A DNA stretch of 12,407 nucleotides from positions 1 through 12,407 of the forward strand of contig DAOVHI010000031.1 of NCBI GenBank assembly GCA_030671985.1, read 5' to 3'. Numbering within the stretch: position 1 is the first letter of the stretch; every line of letters starts with the position of its first letter. This DNA comes from a bacterium. Lineage in GTDB: Bacteria; JAHJDO01. Below, in pieces: positions 6,202 to 11,589 of the stretch. A program made the position numbers and the translations under genes. The notes beneath the pieces were generated by a model. It searched no databases. It saw nothing but the letters and a program-made list of their open reading frames with translations, and had not been told where the DNA came from.

Positions 6202-7672
6202 TCTCAACTCTTTTGTAGTCCTCCATAAGTTTTGTATAAAATTCGGGCATGAGCTTTTTAACTTCTTTAATTTCCTTGTTTATAATTTTTTCTCCTGCAA
6301 TCTTTGTTTCTTTACTGCCAAAATCATCCAGCCACTCTCTGAAAGTAAGAATCGCGTTCAACTTACAGAACTGCCCCTCCTTACCTGTTTTCAAAAGATT
6401 CATAATGCATTTGCCTGTTCTGCCGCAGCGATATCCTGCTGTGCAAAATGAAGTAATATATCCCATTTCCGCAAATTCTCTTATTACATCATCAAGACTG
6501 CGGGTATCTCCCAATAAGAACTGCTGGCGTTCTTTTTCCTGCTCGGTATATCTGTCGCTGTATGCCCCAATTCCTATACGTGTTGATGCATCCGTTTGTG
6601 TACACCCTAACGAAAAAGTCTCTCTTCGCATTTGAGCGCTCTCCCTTGCAGTAATAATCATCCCTGTATACGGCACTGCCAAACGTATCACTGTTACCAG
6701 TTTTTTAAAATCGTCATCCCTCACCTTATACTTTGGATCCTGTGTAATCGGAGAATTTGACGCAGGTTCAAGACGCGGAAAAGAAATAGTATGAGGACCT
6801 ATGCCAAATTTTTCTTCTAATTCCCTTGCATGGTATAGAAGCCCCATAACCTCAAATTTCCAGTCATACAGACCAAATAAAGCGCCTATTCCAACATCGT
6901 CAATTCCTGCTTCCATTGACCTGTGCATACAATACAGTCTCCATCTATAATCCGACTTTATTGTGCCTGCAGGATGAACTTCCTGATATGTCTTATGATG
7001 ATAGGTTTCCTGAAAAACCTGAAACGTTCCTATGCCAACTTCCTTTAGTTTTTTCAAATCCTCTATTGACAACGGAGCGGCGTTCACATTAGCTCTGCGT
7101 ATACTTCCATATCCGTTTTTCGTTTTTACTTTAACATCGTATATCTGTTTTATACTGGAAGTCATGTAATCTATATCGGTAACAGGATGTTCTCCATAAA
7201 CAACTATCAGCCGCTTATGTCCGATTTTACCCGCTAAAACCTCTGTCTCTTTCTTCACTTCATCCAAGGCAAGAACTCTTCTTTTCTCATCCTTGTTTTC
7301 CTTTCTGAACCCACAATACAGACAGCTATTCACACACAAGTTTGCAAGATAAAGAGGAGCGAATGTCACAATCCTGTTGTCATAAACCTTTTTCTTAATT
7401 TTAGAAGCCGTACTTGCCATCTCATCCAGCATGTTTTTATCAGTTACATTGAGCAGTGCAGCCGTTTCATCAGGACTTAGTGTTTCAACAGCCATCGATT
7501 TATCAAGAATATCTCTTATCTCTTTTGAATCGACACGCTTATTATTCTCTAATTTTCCTATAATCTCTTCATCATTTATAAAGTCATTGTCTCCTTCCAT
7601 ATACTTTGAGATCTGGTCTCTCTTAATCCTGTTTGCTATCCATGATTTTGTATCAGCTATTTCTGCGCACAT
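6176..7672 (-). CDS. hydG: [FeFe]-hydrogenase H-cluster radical SAM maturase HydG (divergent)
   Basis: A 498-aa tyrosine lyase that makes the CO and CN ligands of the H-cluster iron from tyrosine. The N-terminal radical SAM motif CVNSCLYC (Cys113, 117, 120) lies in LANLCVNSCLYCGFRKEN. RRANVNAAPLS, FQETYHHKTYQEVHPAGTKSDY-like and FPRLEPA segments follow in family order. The C-terminal auxiliary-cluster region normally reads CTACYR with CX2CX22C. Here it is FCTAGYRCGRTGKC...QFC: Cys410 and Cys436 are at the right places, position 413 is Gly, and extra cysteines lie at 416 and 422. The segment GCTQTDASTRIGIGAYSD also departs from the usual SQxSAGSR. GGAG seven bases before the ATG supports the start. 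It overlaps hydF by 16 bases and hydE by 26. Confidence 0.93.
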   Translation of the reverse strand: MCAEIADTKSWIANRIKRDQISKYMEGDNDFINDEEIIGKLENNKRVDSKEIRDILDKSMAVETLSPDETAALLNVTDKNMLDEMASTASKIKKKVYDNRIVTFAPLYLANLCVNSCLYCGFRKENKDEKRRVLALDEVKKETEVLAGKIGHKRLIVVYGEHPVTDIDYMTSSIKQIYDVKVKTKNGYGSIRRANVNAAPLSIEDLKKLKEVGIGTFQVFQETYHHKTYQEVHPAGTIKSDYRWRLYCMHRSMEAGIDDVGIGALFGLYDWKFEVMGLLYHARELEEKFGIGPHTISFPRLEPASNSPITQDPKYKVRDDDFKKLVTVIRLAVPYTGMIITARESAQMRRETFSLGCTQTDASTRIGIGAYSDRYTEQEKERQQFLLGDTRSLDDVIREFAEMGYITSFCTAGYRCGRTGKCIMNLLKTGKEGQFCKLNAILTFREWLDDFGSKETKIAGEKIINKEIKEVKKLMPEFYTKLMEDYKRVENGERDIYF

Positions 7673-8919
7673 TTTTCAACTCCTCTAATTTTTTTAAATG
7701 CATTCAAGACGGCAGGAAACGGAGAAAGCACTCTTTCCAATACTCCATGCAGAAAAGAAATACACACACCGTAATTTGTTATAGAAACGCCTTCCTGCTT
7801 AGCCCGCTGAATTCTAAACAGCATTTCTCTTCTGTTGATCATACATCCTCCGCAATGAATAATTAGTTTATAATCCTTCAAATTTTCCGGATAATCATGT
7901 CCAGAATATACATCTATATCCAAATTTTTTCCTGTATATTCTTTCAGCCAACGCGGAATCTTTGCTCTTCCAATATCATCCTCCACCGGATGATGACTGC
8001 ATGCCTCCCCAATGAGAACCTTATCTCCTGAAACCAGTTTATCTATCTCGCATACACCCTTCACTGCCTCTATTAAATCCCCTTTGTATCTGGCAAAAAG
8101 GATTGAAAAAGTTGTGCATTTAACGTTATCAGGAGTATCCGCCACCATCTTTGAGACGACCTGAGAATCACATACTGAAACATCAGGCGGTCTCTTTAGG
8201 TTGTCCAGTATATGAGCGTATTCACTCTCCTTAACAATCAATGCGGCAGAGTCATTATCCAAAGCATCTCGTATTGTCTGTACCTGCGGCAGAATAATTC
8301 TTCCCTTTGGAGCCTCCATATCAATAGGTACAATTAATACTGCCAGTCCTCCTGAAGTAATAATATCTCCTATGATAGTAGGAGGATTTATAAAATCATC
8401 CGGACAGATTTCAATAAGATGCTTTTTTAGGTCATTTACATACATATCTCTATTATCTAAATCCGTACTGGCGCAAGAAACAATTCTCTCCGTCTTGGCT
8501 TTTAGTTTTTTCACAAACTTTGCAGAAGGCGGTTTCAGATCAGTCTTATTCACAACGATAATGAAAGGCGTATTTCTTTTTTCTACCTCACGCAAAATAG
8601 TATCTTCATATTCTCCCCATATATCTGCTTCAGTCAGAAGTAAAATAATATCTGCTCTGTCAAATATATTCTTTGTTTTTTTGATTCTTAATCTCGAAAT
8701 AGACGATGTGTCATCTATCCCCGCAGTGTCAAGAAAAACAACAGGACCAAGCGGTAAAAGTTCCATGCTTTTTTCAACCACATCACTGGTTGTGCCCGGG
8801 ACAGGCGAGGCTATTGCTACGTCCTGATTGGCAACCAGATTCAGAAAACTGGATATACCGACATTTGTTCTTCCAAATAATCCGATATGAAGCCGTAATG
8901 ATTTAGGTGCTTTTTTCAT
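7657..8919 (-). CDS. hydF: [FeFe]-hydrogenase maturation GTPase/scaffold HydF (P-loop Lys missing)
   Basis: A 420-aa protein, the scaffold on which HydE and HydG products assemble the 2Fe precursor before transfer to the hydrogenase. The N-terminal GTPase domain (about 1-170) has PGTTSD, DTAG (64-67), NKTD (124-127) and SCAS (148-151). Its P-loop reads GRTNVGISS, with Ile22 where GxxxxGK[ST] demands Lys. The C-terminal cluster domain has the full ligand set: Cys307 and His309 in ACSHHP and the HCGGC motif (355-359), followed by NRREMLFRIQ and ITNYGVCISFLHG, all typical of HydF. The start ATG overlaps the TGA of the regulator gene (ATGA). Cofactor assembly could still work, because the Fe-S domain is intact; nucleotide handling is doubtful. 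Confidence 0.94.
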   Translation of the reverse strand: MKKAPKSLRLHIGLFGRTNVGISSFLNLVANQDVAIASPVPGTTSDVVEKSMELLPLGPVVFLDTAGIDDTSSISRLRIKKTKNIFDRADIILLLTEADIWGEYEDTILREVEKRNTPFIIVVNKTDLKPPSAKFVKKLKAKTERIVSCASTDLDNRDMYVNDLKKHLIEICPDDFINPPTIIGDIITSGGLAVLIVPIDMEAPKGRIILPQVQTIRDALDNDSAALIVKESEYAHILDNLKRPPDVSVCDSQVVSKMVADTPDNVKCTTFSILFARYKGDLIEAVKGVCEIDKLVSGDKVLIGEACSHHPVEDDIGRAKIPRWLKEYTGKNLDIDVYSGHDYPENLKDYKLIIHCGGCMINRREMLFRIQRAKQEGVSITNYGVCISFLHGVLERVLSPFPAVLNAFKKIRGVEKCAQK

Positions 8920-9173
8920 CTACTCCTCTCTTTTCCAAGTGCTGATTTCACTGATACGCCTTCAACCGCACCCAGTTTTCCAGTTAAAGAACCAAGCTCA
9001 TCCGTAGTAGCATCTACTACAAGTGTAATAACACAGCAATTTCTTTCTTTATACGGAACACCGACACGCGCCGCAATAATGTCTCCGTATTCTGAAAGCA
9101 AATTATTGATTTTTGCAGACGCTTTTTTTCTATCCTCAATTATAATCCCAACAAAACCCAGTCTTTTATCCAT
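8916..9173 (-). CDS. TM1266-family iron-only hydrogenase system regulator
   Basis: An 85-aa product from the ATG at 9173. The preceding ATG (9176) is only two bases from the GGGGAGG ribosome site, so the second, at five bases, is more likely. It shows an ACT-like beta-alpha-beta fold: RLGFVGIIIEDRKKASAKINNLLSE, then DIIAARVGVPYKERNCCVITLVVDAT and a final GKLGAVEGVSVKSAL. This is the pattern of the small TM1266-type protein nearly always found with HydEFG and called a putative regulator; its biochemical role is unproven. It is the first gene of the hyd operon and overlaps hydF by four bases. No DNA-binding domain is visible. Confidence 0.88.
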   Translation of the reverse strand: MDKRLGFVGIIIEDRKKASAKINNLLSEYGDIIAARVGVPYKERNCCVITLVVDATTDELGSLTGKLGAVEGVSVKSALGKERSR

Positions 9174-9186
9174 CATATCCTCCCCT

Positions 9187-9223
9187 AAAAAAAATCCCGA
9201 CCTCTATCCTGCAAGAGACCGGG
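9187..9223 (-). terminator. intrinsic terminator inside the hyd operon leader
   Basis: On the minus strand, CCCGGTCTC (9223-9215) pairs with GAGGTCGGG (9204-9196) as nine pairs including two G-U, closing a 10-base loop. It is followed by A and eight T (9194-9187). It lies 14 bases before the regulator start codon and downstream of the likely promoter, so read-through must be controlled. Confidence 0.7.
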
Positions 9224-9277
9224 AAAAATCATCAGCCCCTTGGTTTCAGGAAGAAAACCCTCCCCGCAGGAAACAAG
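9207..9277 (-). promoter_or_regulatory. structured attenuator or riboswitch-like leader of the hyd operon
   Basis: Three competing helices can be drawn on the minus-strand RNA. Hairpin A: CTTGTTTC (9277-9270) with GAAACCAAG (9247-9239), one bulged C, plus an inner GGGAGG/CTTCCT stem. Antiterminator: TCCTGCGGGG (9271-9262) with TCTTGCAGGA (9216-9207), ten contiguous pairs of which three are G-U; this uses the 5' arm and loop of the terminator at 9187-9223. Hairpin A and the antiterminator share 9270-9271 and the GGGG segment, so they exclude each other. This is the logic of a transcription attenuator. I do not recognise a known riboswitch core. A ligand such as SAM or an iron signal is only conjecture. 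Confidence 0.5.
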
Positions 9278-9281
9278 TTTT

Positions 9282-9306
9282 AATATATTAATGGAATGAT
9301 ACCATT
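9282..9306 (-). promoter_or_regulatory. probable hyd operon promoter region with palindromic site
   Basis: The minus strand carries AT-rich -10 candidates (TATATT at 9282-9287 or TAATAT at 9285-9290) that would start RNA near 9277, exactly at the base of leader hairpin A. No good -35 exists. Instead a palindrome AATGG-N7-CCATT spans 9290-9306, where a regulator could act. Confidence 0.4.
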
Positions 9307-9321
9307 TATTGCTCTAAGAAG

Positions 9322-9411
9322 CTACAAAATTTTGACACCCCGCCTGCTTTGGCTGGAGATTATTTGTAGATTTGGTGAGAATCGGGGAGTTTGGGAAAAG
9401 GGTGTGGTGTC
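9322..9411. repeat. inverted repeats in the gap between hyd operon and Panacea module
   Basis: The gap of 334 bases between the regulator gene and the Panacea gene holds the leader and promoter described separately, plus this stretch. CTACAAA (9322-9328) mirrors TTTGTAG (9363-9369), GACACC (9334-9339) mirrors GGTGTC (9406-9411), and CCCCG (9338-9342) mirrors CGGGG (9383-9387). The pairs partly interleave. It might be an old transposon end or an untranslated structured region; no coding frame is convincing. Confidence 0.35.
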
Positions 9412-9473
9412 GTTTATCTTTGTTTTACAAAATTAGTATTGTGTCCACTTATTATTGCCTGTGTTTAACAGTA

Positions 9474-9504
9474 TTGACAATAGACCCTATTGTTGTGGTA
9501 TACT
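9474..9504 (+). promoter_or_regulatory. promoter of the Panacea toxin-antitoxin operon, leaderless transcript
   Basis: TTGACA (9474-9479) and TATACT (9499-9504) with TG one base ahead (TGGTATACT, extended -10), spacer 19 bases. Six bases separate the -10 from the ATG at 9511, so RNA synthesis should begin at or next to the A of the start codon. This also rules out the upstream TTG at 9490 as start. Confidence 0.65.
9477..9493 (+). promoter_or_regulatory. operator between -35 and -10 of the Panacea operon
   Basis: Perfect palindrome ACAATAG-ACC-CTATTGT. It fills the promoter spacer, a classic repressor position, and suggests autoregulation by the antitoxin or the complex. Confidence 0.6.
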
Positions 9505-9510
9505 GTATTT

Positions 9511-9975
9511 ATGCGTAATTGCTTAAGTAAATTATCCGCTCAAAATGTCGCAGATTATTATCTATCATTACCTGATGAAGAAGCTGGTGATTTAATTTCT
9601 AATTTAAAATTACAAAAATTATGCTACTATGCGCAAGCTTTTTATTTAGCTTTGCATAGTAGTCCTTTATTTAATGACCAGATTGAGGCTTGGAATCATG
9701 GGCCAGTTATAAAAAATCTGTACCATAAATATAAAGATTATGGCGCTACAGGAATCCCCTCCATAAAAAAACTTGATCTTTCTGTTTATCCTGAAATAGT
9801 TTGTGATCTTTTAAATGAAATTTACAAAATTTATGGGCAATATTCTGCATGGAGACTTAGGGACCTTACTCATCAAGAGCCTCCTTGGAAGGAGGCCTAT
9901 GAGATGGGGGCTACTGTAATTAGTCATGAATCAATGGAAAATCACTTTAAAACATTGATAGTTACTAATGACTAA
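9511..9975 (+). CDS. Panacea-domain (DUF4065/SocA-like) antitoxin
   Basis: A 154-aa product from the ATG at 9511. The domain signature is complete: an N-terminal helix AQNVADYYLSL, LISNLKLQKLCYYAQAFYLAL (about 31-50), then IEAWNHGPVIKNLYHKYKDYG (60-80) and the C-terminal AWRLRDLTHQEPPWKEAYE. Panacea proteins act as antitoxins that neutralise many unrelated toxins encoded beside them (PanAT systems) and also appear in phage proteins such as GepA and in SocA, a ClpXP adaptor. Here the gene overlaps the next one by eight bases (ATGACTAA), which fits an antitoxin-toxin pair. No ribosome site is present because the transcript seems to begin at the ATG. Confidence 0.9.
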   Translation: MRNCLSKLSAQNVADYYLSLPDEEAGDLISNLKLQKLCYYAQAFYLALHSSPLFNDQIEAWNHGPVIKNLYHKYKDYGATGIPSIKKLDLSVYPEIVCDLLNEIYKIYGQYSAWRLRDLTHQEPPWKEAYEMGATVISHESMENHFKTLIVTND

Positions 9976-10384
9976 GCGTAAGCTTCGATCTCCTAAATCT
10001 ATACAAGGTAAAACGATAAAAACTCCTCTTGCAGTTTCCCTAGAAAATCCTGATTTGCAACCTCCAATATTTTCTTTTGAGCATATGGTTGATGGATATT
10101 GTGTTAAATCTTGCGAGCAAGAAGATCGGGCCGCTTTCGCTTCATCATTGCACAAAAGAGGCAAATTATCATGGCGAGATCTACGTCATTCCGGTAGGCA
10201 TCAATTGGGCTCTGAAAAGATAGAACGTTCAAGCCTGAAGATTTCTTTGCCGCCTAAGATTACCCCAGATATTGATATTATAGCATTCCGTTTCCATGGA
10301 AAGAAATCAATGCTTGGGTATAAGGATGGCAGAATTTTTCATATACTCTTGTTAGATCCTAAGTTGAAAGCTTATAATCACTGA
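9968..10384 (+). CDS. putative toxin of the Panacea pair (RelE-like fold suspected)
   Basis: A 138-aa basic protein, overlapping the antitoxin by eight bases and without its own ribosome site, so translation should be coupled. The first 30 residues are basic and Pro-rich. The core reads FSFEHMVDGYCVKSCEQEDR, then LSWRDLRHSGRHQLGSEKIERSSL, PPKITPDIDIIAFRFHGKKSMLGYKDG and the end RIFHILLLDPKLKAYNH. The final part, an aFRF strand, G-[YR]-[KR]-D-G turn, FHIL strand and a D...Y.H terminus, resembles small ribosome-associated or RNase toxins and a recurrent uncharacterised family I have seen annotated as hypothetical. Conserved W, R and H residues could be catalytic. A toxin role is inferred from position and overlap. 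Confidence 0.7.
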   Translation: MTKRKLRSPKSIQGKTIKTPLAVSLENPDLQPPIFSFEHMVDGYCVKSCEQEDRAAFASSLHKRGKLSWRDLRHSGRHQLGSEKIERSSLKISLPPKITPDIDIIAFRFHGKKSMLGYKDGRIFHILLLDPKLKAYNH

Positions 10385-10426
10385 CTGTAGGCTTTCATTG
10401 ATAAATCTTCATATAAGTTGATCTCT

Positions 10427-10530
10427 TCAATCTCTCTCGATTTTTCGTACTGCCTCAACTAAAGCAAATTTTTTTCCATTGAATCATACAACTTATAAAC
10501 CATCCAGTCAATCCGCCGATCACACGGCAG
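10427..10530 (-). pseudogene. frameshifted relic resembling the C-terminus of an Eco57I/PglX-type DNA methylase
   Basis: Read on the minus strand from 10530, one frame gives LPCDRRIDWMVYKLYDSMEK. After a one-base shift at the A7 run (10476-10470 region) the next frame gives FALVEAVRKIERD and a TGA at 10427. Joined, they match the pattern TDxxIDxLVYxLYxLTxxEIxxVE that I know from the C-terminal end of type II/IIG restriction-methylation enzymes and BREX PglX. There is no upstream methylase; the preceding bases are the 3' end of the desulfoferrodoxin gene. It is thus at most a scrap left from a lost defence gene, next to the Panacea pair. Confidence 0.4.
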
Positions 10531-10551
10531 CTAAAGCAGTCGGTTTATTTG

Positions 10552-10935
10552 TTAGCTTACCCACACCCCATGGATGTTACACAATATTCTTGCCTTTAAT
10601 CCTTTAGTATGCAGATTGCAGAATTCAGCAACAGGTTCGTCGTCAAAATTCAATCTTTTTCCGGCAACAACGTCACCATCTTTTATAAGCTGAATAAGTT
10701 CTATGTAATGCTTCTCTTCCATCGGATGAGGAGTAGAGCCAACTCTTACACGAATACCCTTTTCAAAGAATTCTACTATCGGAATATGTTTCTCCTTGCC
10801 TTCCTGCTCAGCGGTTTTTTCTTCAAGAAGATTCATTGGCTGTCCACAGCATACAAGCTCTCCGGCATTCGCTTCCAGAACGGATACAACGTTTCCGCAA
10901 ATATCGCATTTGTAGATCGCATTTTGTTTTGCCAT
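10552..10935 (-). CDS. dfx: desulfoferrodoxin (superoxide reductase)
   Basis: A 127-aa cytoplasmic enzyme that reduces superoxide to hydrogen peroxide without making oxygen (EC 1.15.1.2). The N-terminal desulforedoxin-like domain has the Fe(Cys)4 set Cys10, 13, 29, 30 (CDIC...VCC). The neelaredoxin-like domain has catalytic Glu48-Lys49, ligands His50, His70 and His76 (STPHPMEEKHYIE), and Cys119-His122 in LCNIHG. Every metal ligand is present, so this is a complete two-iron enzyme of ordinary length. AGGAGG precedes the ATG. It sits 23 bases after rubrerythrin, so superoxide and the peroxide formed from it would be handled by products of one transcript. Reducing power usually comes from rubredoxin. 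Confidence 0.96.
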   Translation of the reverse strand: MAKQNAIYKCDICGNVVSVLEANAGELVCCGQPMNLLEEKTAEQEGKEKHIPIVEFFEKGIRVRVGSTPHPMEEKHYIELIQLIKDGDVVAGKRLNFDDEPVAEFCNLHTKGLKARILCNIHGVWVS

Positions 10936-10958
10936 TTTTTAGCCCTCCTGTTTTTTTA

Positions 10959-11498
10959 TTAATAATTCTTATTCAACAGTTCAAAGTATGCCTTTGGGTG
11001 CTTACATACAGGACATTCCTCTGGCGCTCCGCTTCCTTCATGAATATACCCGCAATTTCTGCATTTCCATTGTTCCTTGCCGTCTTTTTTAAAGACTTTA
11101 CCATCCTCAATATTCTTTAGCAGTTTTTTGTAACGCGCTTCATGCTTTTTTTCTACTTTTCCAATACTATCAAACATCTCTGCTATTTCGTCAAAACCTT
11201 CCTCTCGCGCTTCTTTTGCCATTCCGGGATACATGCTTGTCCACTCAAAATTTTCTCCTTCCACGGCTGCTTTTAAATTCTCAATAGTACTTCCTATCCC
11301 ATTCAGTTTTTTGAAGTGTAGCTTTGCATGTTCTTTTTCATTTTCAGCAGTCTCAAGAAATATCGCAGCTATTTGTTCATATCCTTCTTTTTTTGCCTTT
11401 GACGCAAAATAGGTATATTTGTTTCTTGCCTGCGATTCCCCTGCAAATGCTTCCAACAGATTTTTTTCGGTCTTTGTTCCCTTTACTGACTTACCCAT
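10959..11498 (-). CDS. rbr: rubrerythrin (peroxide-reducing diiron protein)
   Basis: A 179-aa protein that reduces hydrogen peroxide to water in anaerobes. The N-terminal ferritin-like four-helix domain supplies the diiron ligands: Glu21 in AGESQAR, Glu54 and His57 in NEKEH, Glu99/Glu100 region, and Glu116 with His119 in KVEKKH. The C-terminal rubredoxin domain has Cys146, 149, 162 and 165 (CRNCGY...CPVC). Order and length are those of classical rubrerythrin. AAGGAG seven bases before the ATG supports the start. Desulfoferrodoxin follows 23 bases downstream. The 91-base gap to the permease gene upstream carries no promoter I can name with confidence. Confidence 0.96.
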   Translation of the reverse strand: MGKSVKGTKTEKNLLEAFAGESQARNKYTYFASKAKKEGYEQIAAIFLETAENEKEHAKLHFKKLNGIGSTIENLKAAVEGENFEWTSMYPGMAKEAREEGFDEIAEMFDSIGKVEKKHEARYKKLLKNIEDGKVFKKDGKEQWKCRNCGYIHEGSGAPEECPVCKHPKAYFELLNKNY

Positions 11499-11589
11499 AA
11501 TTAATCTCCTTTTTTTTGCTGTATAGTACTCTACCTCTGTTATAATTAGTTAGCAACTGTTTTTCTGTTTTGCCATCAACTACTCTCCT

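Noticed and set aside
9490-9510. Upstream TTG start for the Panacea gene
   Set aside because: It overlaps the -10 box, so it would lie outside the transcript.
10498-10556. Possible attC end (TTTGTTAGC) near 10545-10555
   Set aside because: The bases belong to the end of the desulfoferrodoxin gene and no matching left half is present.
11550-11576. Eight-codon frame (MAKQKNSC) with a good ribosome site after the permease gene
   Set aside because: Too short to support as a gene; may be a remnant of a gene once placed here.
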